Notes: a model not told the origin generated them from the sequence alone. A DNA stretch of 44,276 nt from an uncultured Desulfocapsa sp. (GCA_947311475.1 CAMZLK010000071.1:1-44276); one strand, 5' to 3'; shown: positions 10,155 through 20,832, numbered from the stretch's first letter. Program-made: numbers and translations.

Positions 10155-10585
10155 CCGTTTGAGGTCTGGCTGTTTTTTTTGGTACCGTCGTCTTGCTTGC
10201 TTACGAGATGGAGATCTTTTGTTGCTACTTTTACTTCACCGCTGAGAGCTGCTCCGGGTTCAACGCTTAGGCTGTTGGTTTCGATAAGTCCGTGGATTCT
10301 ACAGGTCTTTCGGGCAGTGACTAAGTTGGATTTGATGTTTCCCTCAAGGCTACCATGGCAGACAAATGTTGCCACTTCAAGATCCCCGATTATTTTGCCT
10401 TCTTCACTCAGGATCAGGTGTTCCCCTTTGATGTTTCCTTCAACCGTACCGTCTATTCTGGCTTTTCCTTCAAAGACCAATTCACCCTTCATGACCATTC
10501 TTGTGTCAATGATCGAGGAAATTGCCTCTTTGTCCGCTTTTTCACTTTCCTGCTCAAAACTGTCTTTTTTGTTGAACATGGCCAT
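10151..10585 (-). CDS. Bactofilin (polymer-forming cytoskeletal protein)
   Basis: Beta-helical repeats: TRMVMKGELVFEGKARIDGTVEGNIKGEHLILSEEGKIIGDLEVATFVCHGSLEGNIKS. Confidence 0.93.
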   Translation of the reverse strand: MAMFNKKDSFEQESEKADKEAISSIIDTRMVMKGELVFEGKARIDGTVEGNIKGEHLILSEEGKIIGDLEVATFVCHGSLEGNIKSNLVTARKTCRIHGLIETNSLSVEPGAALSGEVKVATKDLHLVSKQDDGTKKNSQTSNG

Positions 10586-10586
10586 C

Positions 10587-11597
10587 TTAATTCTCCGAAA
10601 CAGCAGGGGGGGATATCTGGTTTTTAGCGATTATTGAGTGTTCTGTTCTCTTATTCTTTTTTGCGTGTAGACGCGGAACGACAGGCGTTTTGATCAGCTT
10701 ATCAACTCGCATAAATTTACTTGGGTTGATTGGTTTGTGATTAAGGCAGACTTCATAATGGAGGTGGGAACCAGTGGAACGCCCAGTGTTACCAACAGCG
10801 CCAATGGTCTGGCCACGCTTGACACGCTCTCCGCGTTTAACAAGACGTTTACTCAGGTGGGCAAATTTAGTGGTATAGCCGTTACCGTGCCGTATCTCAA
10901 TATATTGTCCATAGCTGCCATTCACAAAAGATTTAGTGACCTTGCCATCAGCTGTGGCAACAATCTTCTGGCCAATGCGACCTTTCAGGTCAACACCGGT
11001 ATGATAGCCTTTTCTGTGATTGACCGGATCAGTACGGTGACCAAAGCGGGATGTAACATGTCCTGGTACAGGCCGCCCCAATGGAAGAAAGCGTATTGCT
11101 TCTATGTATTGATCGGAGCGAAAAAGAAGATCCTTGCCTATGGTATCTATGGGGGCTATAAAAGGCCCACCTGAATTGCTGTTGGCTTTTGGGAAGTTTT
11201 GAGGGATATCTTTAACTTTAACTCCAATGTTGCACATAATTCGTTTGATTAATTCGCTACGTTCTTCCAACTCAGTAATTGTGTTGTTGAGAAGTTCGGT
11301 TTTTTCCTGTTGAAAATTTTGTGCCTGGCTGTTTTGTCCCTGAAACTCCTGAACCTGCAGAGCAAGCGTATCTTTAGCAATGCTTGTTTCCTGGAGTTGT
11401 CGGTTAAGCTCAGCCACCTGATTGTTTAATCGTTTGTTGGACAGAAAGAAGCTGGACGCATTGTAGCCGAGAATACTCAGACCGATAAAAGCTATGCCAA
11501 TTATCGAAATGTATATTTTTAGTTTGCGTTTGGAAAGAAGGAGGTTTCGTGTTTTGCCTTCATCTCTAGCGATTAGAATGTGTAGTCGGTCACTCAT
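10587..11597 (-). CDS. M23-family metallopeptidase with N-terminal TM and coiled coil
   Basis: SRFGHRTDPVNHRKGYHTGVDLKG, GNGYTTKFAHLSK, GNTGRSTGSHLHYEV. Confidence 0.95.
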   Translation of the reverse strand: MSDRLHILIARDEGKTRNLLLSKRKLKIYISIIGIAFIGLSILGYNASSFFLSNKRLNNQVAELNRQLQETSIAKDTLALQVQEFQGQNSQAQNFQQEKTELLNNTITELEERSELIKRIMCNIGVKVKDIPQNFPKANSNSGGPFIAPIDTIGKDLLFRSDQYIEAIRFLPLGRPVPGHVTSRFGHRTDPVNHRKGYHTGVDLKGRIGQKIVATADGKVTKSFVNGSYGQYIEIRHGNGYTTKFAHLSKRLVKRGERVKRGQTIGAVGNTGRSTGSHLHYEVCLNHKPINPSKFMRVDKLIKTPVVPRLHAKKNKRTEHSIIAKNQISPPAVSEN

Positions 11598-11749
11598 TGC
11601 GATTTGGGTGGTTTTAATGTATATGCAAGGTGGTTGGAGGAAAAAGGCCTTTGAAGTAGTCTTTTACGGCTTTGTTCCCAAATTCGACTTGTTGTACTCG
11701 AAAAATGTTAAAAATTCAACGTAAAATAGGCGCTTAACCTATTAATTAT

Positions 11750-11908
11750 GATAAACTCGTAAAAAGGTTAAAATCTCGATGGCTAAGTAAAAAGCTTCAT
11801 ATGCGAAGCGCACATTTTTTGTTTAATTTCGGTGTGCTAAGGTGCGTTGAAAGTAAACAGAAATGTAGCAACGAAGCAGATGAAGAGTTTTTACGACGCC
11901 ATCAATTA
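11750..11908. repeat. Family A intergenic repeat
   Basis: gataaactcgtaaaaaggtt...gatggctaagta...gatgaagagtttttacgacgccatc; shares the actcgtaaaaaggt and atggctaagta blocks with 1-264. Confidence 0.85.
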
Positions 11909-11946
11909 TGTCTGTTTCCAAAGTTCTTATTATCTGAGTATTTTTT

Positions 11947-13791
11947 ATGTCTCATCTTCTTACTTGTCAGGCCATTGGAAAATCTTTTGGCGCCCAGAGT
12001 CTGTTTCAGAATATTGATCTTGTGATTAATAAAGGTGACCGTATTGGGCTTATTGGACCCAATGGCTCCGGGAAGTCAACCCTCTTAAAAATACTCTGCG
12101 GTCGTGTGGATGCCGATGACGGACAGGTGTTGAGTCGTAAGCATGTAAAAACTGCGTATCTTGCCCAGGCGGATCATTTTTTAGAAAGTGCAACCGTTTC
12201 AGAAAATCTTGAGGCAGCTCTTAATACCCTGGATCTCGATGAGACTGAACGCTACAACAGGGTTCAGGCATTACTCTCCAGGGCTGAGTTTCCCGATACA
12301 TCCATTGCAGTGGAGTTGCTTTCAGGTGGTTGGCGTAAGCGCCTTGCCATTTGCCGCAGTTTTGTGGTGCAGCCGGATGTCCTGGTCATGGATGAACCTA
12401 CAAACCACCTTGATATTGAAGGAGTTATCTGGCTTGAGAAGATGCTCTCCGGTGCTCTACCCAAGAGTCCTGACGCTTTTCTGCTGGTTAGTCATGACCG
12501 GCGTTTCCTTGAGAATATTGCAAATCGAGTGGCGGAACTATCTTCAGTTTACCCTGACGGCTCTCTGCAGGTAAATGGTAATTACTCCGATTTTCTAAGA
12601 ACCAGAGTCGAATTTCTGGAGCAGCAGCAGAATCTGGAAGAGCGGCTTGCCAACAAGATGCGTCGTGAAACAGAATGGCTCAGTCGAGGTCCAAAGGCAC
12701 GGGCAACAAAAGCTCGTTATCGCATCAATGAGGCGCACAAATTAAAGGGACAACTGAGCGAAGTGAAAAGTAGAAATCGTTCAGTGAAACAGGTGCGGAT
12801 AGATTTTGATTCCACTGGCCGGAAAACAAAAAAATTACTTGAGGCCAAAGGACTCAGTAAAAGCTATGAAGGGAGAACTCTTTTTACCGGTCTTGATCTG
12901 GTTCTTTCGCCGGGTACTCGTCTTGGACTACTGGGCAGGAATGGTTGCGGAAAATCAACAATCATGCAAATCATTGCATCCAGTGGCAGGGATGCAGCTT
13001 TAGAACCAGACTCTGGAACAATACAAATTGCTCCCGATGTGAGAATTGTGAGCTTTGATCAGAAACGAGAATCCATTGATCCTGAAATAACCCTGCGCCG
13101 GGCATTGGCCCCGGATGGAGATTCCATTGTGTTCAGGGAGTCTTCCCTGCATGTGGTGTCCTGGGCGCAGCGTTTTCTTTTTCGACCAGATCAGTTGGAA
13201 ACCCCTGTCGGGCAATTATCAGGTGGGGAACAGGCGCGTATTCTCATTGCGGAACTGATGCGTCAGCCAGCTGATATCCTGTTGCTGGATGAACCTACCA
13301 ACGATCTGGATATTCCTTCACTTGATGTGCTTGAAGAGAGTTTGCTGGATTTTCCAGGTGCACTGGTTTTGGTTAGTCATGATCGTTTTCTGCTGGATTC
13401 TGTTTGTGACCAAGTAATTGGGTTTGATGGAGATGGTGGAGTCGCCTATTATGCTGATTATGAACAGTGGCTTGGTGACTTAAAAAGGCGTAAAAAAGAA
13501 GCTTCAGGTGCCCTCAAAACGGTACAGGAGAAGGCAGATCCAAAGAAGATAAAGGCGAAGAAGTCGGGTAAGCTTTCCTATATGGATCAACGTGAATATG
13601 ATCAGATTGAAGAAAAAATCATGGAAGGGGAAGAGGAGCAGGAACGTTTGCAAAGAGTGATGGATGCTCCCGAGACAGCAACCAACCCGCAATTACTGGA
13701 ATCAGTGTGGGCCGATTTGGAGAAGGCAAAGCAAGACGTAGGAAAATTGTATGAACGTTGGGATGAACTGGAAGAAAAGAAAAGCCAGTGA
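11947..13791 (+). CDS. ABC-F family ATP-binding protein (Uup-like)
   Basis: Two Walker A motifs (GPNGSGKST, GRNGCGKST), LSGGWRKRLAI and LSGGEQARILIAE signatures, DEPTNHLD/DEPTNDLD, no TM; C-terminal coiled coil. Confidence 0.95.
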   Translation: MSHLLTCQAIGKSFGAQSLFQNIDLVINKGDRIGLIGPNGSGKSTLLKILCGRVDADDGQVLSRKHVKTAYLAQADHFLESATVSENLEAALNTLDLDETERYNRVQALLSRAEFPDTSIAVELLSGGWRKRLAICRSFVVQPDVLVMDEPTNHLDIEGVIWLEKMLSGALPKSPDAFLLVSHDRRFLENIANRVAELSSVYPDGSLQVNGNYSDFLRTRVEFLEQQQNLEERLANKMRRETEWLSRGPKARATKARYRINEAHKLKGQLSEVKSRNRSVKQVRIDFDSTGRKTKKLLEAKGLSKSYEGRTLFTGLDLVLSPGTRLGLLGRNGCGKSTIMQIIASSGRDAALEPDSGTIQIAPDVRIVSFDQKRESIDPEITLRRALAPDGDSIVFRESSLHVVSWAQRFLFRPDQLETPVGQLSGGEQARILIAELMRQPADILLLDEPTNDLDIPSLDVLEESLLDFPGALVLVSHDRFLLDSVCDQVIGFDGDGGVAYYADYEQWLGDLKRRKKEASGALKTVQEKADPKKIKAKKSGKLSYMDQREYDQIEEKIMEGEEEQERLQRVMDAPETATNPQLLESVWADLEKAKQDVGKLYERWDELEEKKSQ

Positions 13792-14136
13792 TTAACCAGG
13801 AGGCCAGCTTAACGCTCTGCCGCCCAGCACATGCATATGGATGTGAAAGACGGTCTGGCCGGCTCCAGCCCCATTGTTGAACACCAGACGAAAGTCTGAA
13901 ACCCCGTTGTCTTTAGCTACTTTTGATCCTACTCGCATCATTTTACCAATGAGCGCTTCATCCCCAGTACCAACTCCTGCCGGATCCTGAATATGTTTCT
14001 TAGGGATAACCAGGAAATGGACAGGCGCTTGTGGTGCAATGTCTCGAAATGCCAGCACATCATCATCTTCATATAGTTTTTCGGCAGGGATTTCACCTGC
14101 TGCGATTTTACAAAAGAGACAATCGGCGGCGCTCAT
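13792..14136 (-). CDS. HIT-family nucleotide-binding protein (HinT-like)
   Basis: CLFCKIAAGEIPAEKLYEDDDVLAFRDIAPQAPVHFLVIPKKHI and HxHxH-type motif FHIHMHVLGGRALSWPPG. Confidence 0.96.
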   Translation of the reverse strand: MSAADCLFCKIAAGEIPAEKLYEDDDVLAFRDIAPQAPVHFLVIPKKHIQDPAGVGTGDEALIGKMMRVGSKVAKDNGVSDFRLVFNNGAGAGQTVFHIHMHVLGGRALSWPPG

Positions 14137-14735
14137 GCTGTTTTTTCCTTTGTTGCAACACAGGAATCGTCAAACAGCTTTTGAATGGCATCCCGGCCGG
14201 CATCATTTAAGTAACGCGTCCCGGAGCCAACAAAAGTATCATACTCGATAAGAGGGCTGTCTTCTTTCCATTCACTGTCTGTCCAGGTGAACCACTGTTT
14301 TTTAGGTTGATCAAAAACATGGAGAGGGCGATTGAAGAGTTTAGCCAGTTCAACTGCCCATCCGGTTCCGCCTTTAACTGAGTTGTCATCCATGATTGTT
14401 CCGATGACAAAGACCTGGTGACCATTGTTAACCATGTGAAAGATAGTTTGTAGAACTTTTCTGATTTTTTCTGTCTCGTAGTATGTTCTGTTGAGCATAC
14501 GAGACGCCAGTTCCATGGATATGTCGCCACGTTCCAGCTCTTCTTTGGTCAGGATCACAGAATTTTTATTGCGGTTCAGTTTGTGGCCTTCAAATGTATA
14601 AATAATTTCTTTGATTCCGTGTTGCTCTGCTGCTTCACCAAAGGTTGCTTCAGCACCTTTGAGGCCGCCACTGTATAGTGTACATTTCTTTTGATCCATC
14701 GTATGCTCCTTACAAATTAATAATCCCGGTAACAT
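14133..14735 (-). CDS. Conserved hypothetical with Rossmann/SLOG-like features; likely start at 14699
   Basis: YSGGLKGAEATFGEAAEQHGI...VIGTIMDDNSVKGGTGWAVELAKLF...PLHVFDQPKKQWFTW. A good RBS (AAGGAG) precedes the internal ATG at 14699 (MDQKKC). Confidence 0.6.
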   Translation of the reverse strand: MLPGLLICKEHTMDQKKCTLYSGGLKGAEATFGEAAEQHGIKEIIYTFEGHKLNRNKNSVILTKEELERGDISMELASRMLNRTYYETEKIRKVLQTIFHMVNNGHQVFVIGTIMDDNSVKGGTGWAVELAKLFNRPLHVFDQPKKQWFTWTDSEWKEDSPLIEYDTFVGSGTRYLNDAGRDAIQKLFDDSCVATKEKTA

Positions 14736-14795
14736 TATTTCAGCACAACTTTACCACACTTGTGACCAAAGGCAAGAAAAGCCGCCTGCGGATGT

Positions 14796-15755
14796 TTATT
14801 TTTTCCGTGCAATAAAAAATACCCGATCTGGTGACGGGTAGCCCTCGATGGTTTTGCTGGAGTCCACAGGATCCAGAAAGTCAGAGTAAGATTCAAACTG
14901 CATCCAGTCCGTACGGCGTTGCTCCACACTGGACATGGGATGTTGGCAGAAAAGTTCAATATCAACAAAGCCTGCACGAAGAAGCCAGTTTTTTAAGCAG
15001 TTCCCGGTTGGCACAAAGTAGGTTCCCGGAACTTTGGCGTAGGTTTTTTCAGGGAAGAGCGCTGTCTCACAGCTTCCTGGAATAGCCTGAGATTCAAGGA
15101 TAAGTGTTCCACCACTGTTTAAAGACAAGAGTACATCCCGCAAGGCATCCACCGGGGAACTACGATGATAAATGATGCCCATCAGAAAGAGTACATCAAA
15201 ACATTCCGGAAAGAGTGGTAGGTGTTCCACGCCCAAAAGATCTATATGAAGGCTTTCCTGCCGAGCCATGGCGTTGAGGCCTTTGAAGCAATAGTAATGT
15301 TGAACTGAAGGCTCAAAACCAACAACAAGTTTTGGTTGATGGGGTATCATACGAAACATGTAATAGCCGTTACTGCATCCGATGTCTGCTATGATTTTGT
15401 TCGTCAAATCAGGGAGTTTTGGAAGTAAGCGGTTCCATTTTCGCTGGCTTTGCCATTCGGTGTCAATATCAATCCCAAAAACAGAAAATGGTCCTTTGCG
15501 CCAGGGAATAAAACTTTGCAGTGCTGAATGAATTGTTTGCTTTTCAGTATCAGAAACTTCTTCTGCATCGCCTATCTTGACCATATCACCACTGCAATCA
15601 ATACTCACAGCAGGAAATTCGGCCAGGGCCTCGCAAGGGACACGATAACGAAGGAATCCTTTTTTATTCTGGCTTACCCACTTCTGTTTCTCTTTATGGA
15701 TAGTGATGATTTTATCACGTTTTATGGAATCGGGCAGCTGATCGATGTAACTCAT
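14796..15755 (-). CDS. cmoB: tRNA U34 carboxymethyltransferase CmoB
   Basis: WRKGPFSVFGIDIDTEWQSQRKWNRLLPKL...IADIGCSNGYYMFRM...MGIIYHRSSPVDALRDVLLSL; next to cmoA. Confidence 0.96.
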   Translation of the reverse strand: MSYIDQLPDSIKRDKIITIHKEKQKWVSQNKKGFLRYRVPCEALAEFPAVSIDCSGDMVKIGDAEEVSDTEKQTIHSALQSFIPWRKGPFSVFGIDIDTEWQSQRKWNRLLPKLPDLTNKIIADIGCSNGYYMFRMIPHQPKLVVGFEPSVQHYYCFKGLNAMARQESLHIDLLGVEHLPLFPECFDVLFLMGIIYHRSSPVDALRDVLLSLNSGGTLILESQAIPGSCETALFPEKTYAKVPGTYFVPTGNCLKNWLLRAGFVDIELFCQHPMSSVEQRRTDWMQFESYSDFLDPVDSSKTIEGYPSPDRVFFIARKK

Positions 15756-15767
15756 ATGGATTTATGG

Positions 15768-16514
15768 TTAGGATAGCGGTTTAACGGCAAGGAAAGAAAC
15801 AAAATTAAACCATTGAAAAAAAGGTTCAACCTCTACAAAACCGGCAGATTGCAGCATGGATCTGTTTTCTTCCAGAGAGCAGGGGATCAGAACGTTTTCC
15901 AGCGCTTCCCGTTTTTTAGCAATTTCAAGTTCGGAGTAGCCCCGTTCTTTTTTAAAGTTATGATACATATCTATAAAACTTCTGTTCAGTCCGGGATGAT
16001 GGGAAATAATCTTCTCACTGAGGATGCATATACCGCCGGGAACAAGGTTTGAATAGAGTTTTTTTAAAAAAGGCTCTCGATTTAAAGGCCGGATGAACTG
16101 CAGGGTGTAATTGAGGATAAAAGCGGAAGTGTCAGGTTGCTCCACCTCCATGATATCTCCCTGTAGGAAATGTAAGGAATCCTGTTTAGAAAAGAGCTCA
16201 GATTTAAGTCGTGCTTTGTCCAGCATGGCAGGCGAGTTGTCAATTCCAGTGAAATGAAATTGTTTTTCTTCCAGAAGAGTGCTCAGTTGCAGAAGAGTCG
16301 CTCCAGTTGCACAACCGAGATCGACTATCCTGCTGTTATCTTTCAGTGCAGCACCTAAAATGCGGGCAATGGAGTGAATGACTTCCCGGTAAAAGGGGAT
16401 AGAGCGGTCAAGCATGTCATCAAAGACCTGGGCGACTCGTTCGTTAAAGACAAAATCTTCACTGATCCGGTCCACATCAAATAAAGAATCTCTGTTGTCT
16501 TGTTTCTTTTGCAT
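15768..16514 (-). CDS. cmoA: Carboxy-S-adenosyl-L-methionine synthase CmoA
   Basis: FVFNERVAQVFDDMLDRSIPFYREVIHSI...VDLGCATGATLLQLS...LNYTLQFIRPLNREPFLKKLYSNLVPGGICILSEK. Confidence 0.96.
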   Translation of the reverse strand: MQKKQDNRDSLFDVDRISEDFVFNERVAQVFDDMLDRSIPFYREVIHSIARILGAALKDNSRIVDLGCATGATLLQLSTLLEEKQFHFTGIDNSPAMLDKARLKSELFSKQDSLHFLQGDIMEVEQPDTSAFILNYTLQFIRPLNREPFLKKLYSNLVPGGICILSEKIISHHPGLNRSFIDMYHNFKKERGYSELEIAKKREALENVLIPCSLEENRSMLQSAGFVEVEPFFQWFNFVSFLAVKPLS

Positions 16515-16812
16515 GGTTGTACAAGTCGTTGTGGTTGGCTACTAAATAGTAAAATAAGAGCCATATATACCATTGGCTGCCTGGCTGTCAAAGCTCAAAA
16601 TTACCATGGTTTGAATATGGCTGGTTTTATATCATGCCGGCAGTCCTACCTTGATTTTCTCCCAAAACATACAAAGGCTTTATTTTGATTACCTGCTGTT
16701 CTCGTTACGTGATTGAGCCATACACCCTGGATGGCTTTGTAAAATACGGAAAGATGTGGGTAGCTTCTGGTTGAACATTGGATGGGGGACGGTTGATGGT
16801 CGCGCAATGCGG

Positions 16813-18357
16813 TTATTCCTCCCACTCGCGACCATCCCGAGCCAACAGCGCCACAGAAGCAACAGGTCCGCCAGATCCTGCGGGATAGGAACGAGGTGGC
16901 TCGTTGCAACTCTTCCATGCATCCTGAATGGAATCAATCCATGCCCATGAGCGTTCAACTTCATCACGGCGGATAAACAGTGACTGATTGCCAAGCATGG
17001 TTTCCAGGATGAGCCGTTCATATGCGTTGGCAACATGGCCGGTTCGAAAGGCATCTGAGAAGGAGAGATCAAGCATGGTTTTTTGCAGTTTGATACCTTT
17101 ACCGATTCCCGGTACTTTGTTGAGCATCTCGATCTCCACACCTTCATCTGGCTGCAAGCGTATAACCAGCTTGTTCTGGGGAAGATCTCTGTAGCTGTCT
17201 TTAAAAATATTATGGGGCAGCTGTTTGAAATAGATTACAACTTCAGACCGTTTGGTGGTCATCCGTTTGCCAGTTCGAAGGTAAAAGGGGACTCCTGCCC
17301 AACGCCAATTATCAATGTCTACCCGGAGCGCAACGAAACTCTCTGTGGTTGATTTTGAGTCGCCACCCTCTTCTTCATTATATCCTGGAACCGGATTCCC
17401 TTTTATGAATCCTGCTGAATATTGGCCCCGTACTGTTTTTTCACTGGCATTCTCACTGGTGATTGGGCGCAGTGCTTTTAATACTTTTAATTTTTCGTTT
17501 CGTATTGAATCTCCATCCATGTTCACAGGGGGCTCCATGGCGACCAGCGTGAGGATCTGCATAAGATGATTTTGTACCATATCCCGCAACTGTCCGGATT
17601 TATCAAAATATCCCCAGCGTCCTTCGATGCCAACCTCTTCTGCAACAGTGATCTGCACATGGTCAATGGTATTGTGATCCCAGTTTGTGGTGAATATGGA
17701 GTTGGCAAAACGCAGGGCCAGCAGGTTCATAACGGTTTCTTTTCCAAGATAGTGATCAATCCGGTAGATCTGTTCTTCTGCGAAAACCCTTGAAACCACA
17801 TCGTTTATTTCCTGGGAAGAAGCAAGATCCCTGCCAATGGGTTTTTCAAGTACTACCCGAACCCGTTCACCGGTAAGCCCAACATGTTGCAGTCCTTTGC
17901 AGATATCATCAAACAGGAAAGGGGCAACAGAAAAATAGTTCACAAGTACCTGGTTCTCATCAGTTGAGATTTCAGCAAGTCTTGTGTAGTCCTCGGGGTT
18001 GTCTATGTTGATTAAGACATAATGAAGTCGTGCAAGCAGACGATCTTTGACTTCAGGAATTATGGCGTCCTTACAGAATGTACAGAGTGCATCATCCATC
18101 TGCGCAACAAATTCTTCATGGCTTATGTCATGGCGTGCCACACCCAGGATTCGTGTATCTTCGTGAATGTGGCCGGCTTTATCGAGTTCATAGAGTGAGG
18201 GCAGTAGTTTGCGTCTGGAAAGATCCCCAAGAACGCCAAAGATGGCAAAATCACATGGAGTATTGTCTTGGTCAGTCATGCGTGGTCTCCCTGGGTGCGA
18301 GTCAAATATAGTATACTCAGGATTTGTCGGATTGTGCCTGGATGGCAGTGATGGCAA
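16813..18357 (-). CDS. zwf: Glucose-6-phosphate 1-dehydrogenase; likely true start at 18279
   Basis: FGVLGDLSRRKLLPSLY, RVVLEKPIGRDLASSQEIN, RIDHYLGKETVMNLLALRFAN. First 26 codons overlap pta and lack homology-like content; MTDQDNTPCDFAIFG is the plausible start. Confidence 0.96.
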   Translation of the reverse strand: MPSLPSRHNPTNPEYTIFDSHPGRPRMTDQDNTPCDFAIFGVLGDLSRRKLLPSLYELDKAGHIHEDTRILGVARHDISHEEFVAQMDDALCTFCKDAIIPEVKDRLLARLHYVLINIDNPEDYTRLAEISTDENQVLVNYFSVAPFLFDDICKGLQHVGLTGERVRVVLEKPIGRDLASSQEINDVVSRVFAEEQIYRIDHYLGKETVMNLLALRFANSIFTTNWDHNTIDHVQITVAEEVGIEGRWGYFDKSGQLRDMVQNHLMQILTLVAMEPPVNMDGDSIRNEKLKVLKALRPITSENASEKTVRGQYSAGFIKGNPVPGYNEEEGGDSKSTTESFVALRVDIDNWRWAGVPFYLRTGKRMTTKRSEVVIYFKQLPHNIFKDSYRDLPQNKLVIRLQPDEGVEIEMLNKVPGIGKGIKLQKTMLDLSFSDAFRTGHVANAYERLILETMLGNQSLFIRRDEVERSWAWIDSIQDAWKSCNEPPRSYPAGSGGPVASVALLARDGREWEE

Positions 18358-20419
18358 CGGTATTAATAATATCCGTTACGAGACATCCTCGGCTGAGATC
18401 ATTTACCGGCTTCTTCAGGCCCTGTAAAACAGGTCCGATGGCCACAGCACCGGAGGAGCGCTGTACGGCTTTGTATGTGTTGTTACCTGTATTGAGATCT
18501 GGAAAGATAAAGACTGTGGCATGGCCAGCAACCAGGCTGTCAGGCATTTTTGTTTTGGCAACGGTTGGGTCAATTGCAGCATCGTACTGAATGGGGCCTT
18601 CAATGAGCAGGTCCGGCCGTTTTTCTCGTGCTATTGCTGTTGCCTCCCGTACTTTTTCAACATCAGCCCCTTTTCCGGAGACTCCAGTTGAATAGGAGAG
18701 CATGGCCACACGTGGTTCGATACCAAATGTTGCAGCAGTATCAGCTGAAGATATCCCAATTTCAGCGAGCTGTGCGGCGTTGGGATCAGGGTTTACAGCA
18801 CAGTCACCATACACAAGAACCCGTGTGTCCAGGCACATGAGAAAAACTGAAGAGACCACGGATATTCCGGGGCTTGTTTTGATAATTTGCAGGGCAGGGC
18901 GAATTGTATTGGCTGTTGTATGAATTGCACCCGATACCATGCCGTCCGCATTTCCTTCATAGACCATCATTGTCCCAAAATATGATGATGGGGTGCTCAT
19001 GGCATCACGTGCACCATCCAGTGTCATATTCTTATGTTTTCGTAATTCGTAAAAACTCTGGGAAAATTTTTCGGTGAGTTCAGAATTGGCCGGGTCAATA
19101 ATTGTGGCATTGCTGATATCAAGACCAAGTGACATGGCATGAGTTGTGATTTCTTCGGAATTTCCAAGCAGGGTGATATCCACCACATTTCGTCTGAGCA
19201 GGATTTCCGTTGCCCGCAGGATTCGTTCGTCACTGGATTCTGGAAGAACAATATGCTTTTTCACTGATCGGGCCCGCTCAAAGAGACCATACTCAAACAT
19301 TACAGGCGTGACGGTATCAGGTGTGCTGGTGAGTTCTGTGATATTCCTGATATGATTTTCATCAACATGCTTTTCAAAGAGACCAAGTGCCAGTGCAATT
19401 TTACGTTCATCGCCCGGATTGATGAGGGCAGGAACTGCAGCAACAGCACTGGTGGTTGTGTATGTGTCGTCTTTGACACTGAGCAGGGGAATGGTTTGCT
19501 CACGTCCTGCGAGAAGATGCATGGTGTTTTTACCTGGATAAAAGCCTCCAGAGAGCAGTATTCCCGCAACGTTTGGATAATTTGCTGAGAGCAGTGTGGA
19601 AAAAGATGCCAGAATTATATCATCCCGGTCACCCGGTACAATGATTAGATCACCATCTTCAACATGGGAGAGAAAATGTTCCATGGTCATGGCGGCAATC
19701 TTGAACTGTTTGACGATGCGATCCATGCCCTCATTGTGGCCGAGTATATTTTCACAGCCGAGTGCATCGCTGATATCGCCAAGGGACGGTTTGTCCAGTT
19801 CTTCATTTTCAGGTAGCAGAAAAACAGGTACTCCAGATGAATCCTCAGGATCATCAAGCTCCACCTCAAGTACTCCCAGCGTATCTTCGGCCATGCGATT
19901 CACAAAAGTGGCAGAATGTGCACAACCGGATTCTATGATGGCATCTTCTGTGATCTTGATCTCTTTTGCTATGTCGCGCGGGGTCTGATCCATACCATTG
20001 ATGACACCAATAAAGGGACAGCCGAGATTTTTGGCTATCTCCATATTGATATCCATATCAAAGGCAGAGAGAAATGAGGTGGAGTTAAGCCCCTGGCAGA
20101 GAACGAAATCGTATTTTTCTTTAAGGCCGGTGAGTTTTTTGAGGAGTTCTTCGAGGAAAAATTTAAAACGCCCCTCAGCCACAAAAGTTTTCACTTCGGT
20201 TGCCTCAAAGCCATAGCATTCATCATAGGCCATTGCAGGACAATATCGACTCCTGATGAGGTCAATGTCAGGATCAACGGCTTTTTCCGTATCAATAACT
20301 GGCCGGAAAAAAGCAACATTTCCAGTGGAGCGGGTAAGAAACTCCATAAAACCCATGGTTACGACCAGTTTGCCGGCCTCGGGTTCAAGGGAGGCGATGT
20401 AAAGAGTGTTTGATTGCAT
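18317..20419 (-). CDS. pta: Phosphate acetyltransferase (long form with N-terminal DRTGG/BioD-like region)
   Basis: N-terminal LYIASLEPEAGKLVVTMGFME; C-terminal PTA_PTB domain HIVLPESSDERILRATEILLRR...GMVSGAIHTTANTIRPALQIIKT...PDLNTGNNTYKAVQRSSGAVAIGPVLQGLKKPVNDLSRGC. Confidence 0.96.
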   Translation of the reverse strand: MQSNTLYIASLEPEAGKLVVTMGFMEFLTRSTGNVAFFRPVIDTEKAVDPDIDLIRSRYCPAMAYDECYGFEATEVKTFVAEGRFKFFLEELLKKLTGLKEKYDFVLCQGLNSTSFLSAFDMDINMEIAKNLGCPFIGVINGMDQTPRDIAKEIKITEDAIIESGCAHSATFVNRMAEDTLGVLEVELDDPEDSSGVPVFLLPENEELDKPSLGDISDALGCENILGHNEGMDRIVKQFKIAAMTMEHFLSHVEDGDLIIVPGDRDDIILASFSTLLSANYPNVAGILLSGGFYPGKNTMHLLAGREQTIPLLSVKDDTYTTTSAVAAVPALINPGDERKIALALGLFEKHVDENHIRNITELTSTPDTVTPVMFEYGLFERARSVKKHIVLPESSDERILRATEILLRRNVVDITLLGNSEEITTHAMSLGLDISNATIIDPANSELTEKFSQSFYELRKHKNMTLDGARDAMSTPSSYFGTMMVYEGNADGMVSGAIHTTANTIRPALQIIKTSPGISVVSSVFLMCLDTRVLVYGDCAVNPDPNAAQLAEIGISSADTAATFGIEPRVAMLSYSTGVSGKGADVEKVREATAIAREKRPDLLIEGPIQYDAAIDPTVAKTKMPDSLVAGHATVFIFPDLNTGNNTYKAVQRSSGAVAIGPVLQGLKKPVNDLSRGCLVTDIINTVAITAIQAQSDKS

Positions 20420-20486
20420 GGGTGGGTGAGCTGAAGGGGGGAAGACAGTTACGTTGTTTTACCATGAACCTTCTGCGTTTTAATTC

Positions 20487-20529
20487 TAGGAGCTTGTCCG
20501 AAAGACCATTCTCGTACAAGCTCTTAGGA
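20487..20529. repeat. Family B hairpin repeat downstream of pta
   Basis: taggagcttgtccgaaagaccattctcgtacaagctcttagg; AGGAGCTTGT pairs with ACAAGCTCTT. Confidence 0.8.
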
Positions 20530-20832
20530 CGGTTCAATGGTCGCTGGGCTTAGGAGAGACATCAAAAGCAATTTGGTTCATGTCAAGCACCTCATTTATG
20601 GTTCGGCTGGTAAAAATACCGGAAGATAAGAGTAGTTCTCTAACTCTATTATTTGTACACAATTGGTTAACGGAAAGCAACCTGGACATTTAACAGAAGC
20701 TTAAAGAAAGATAAAAATGCGGTGAGCAATCATTTTTTGGTGCAGACCCTTACGATTCTCCTGACTGTAGAGTTTTAACAATGCATTTTTCAAAAAGAAA
20801 GTGAAGTTTTTTTTATGTGGTAACTATTTTTC

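Noticed and set aside
18317-18357. Apparent zwf/pta gene overlap
   Set aside because: Explained by the ORF track taking an upstream ATG; zwf most likely starts at 18279.
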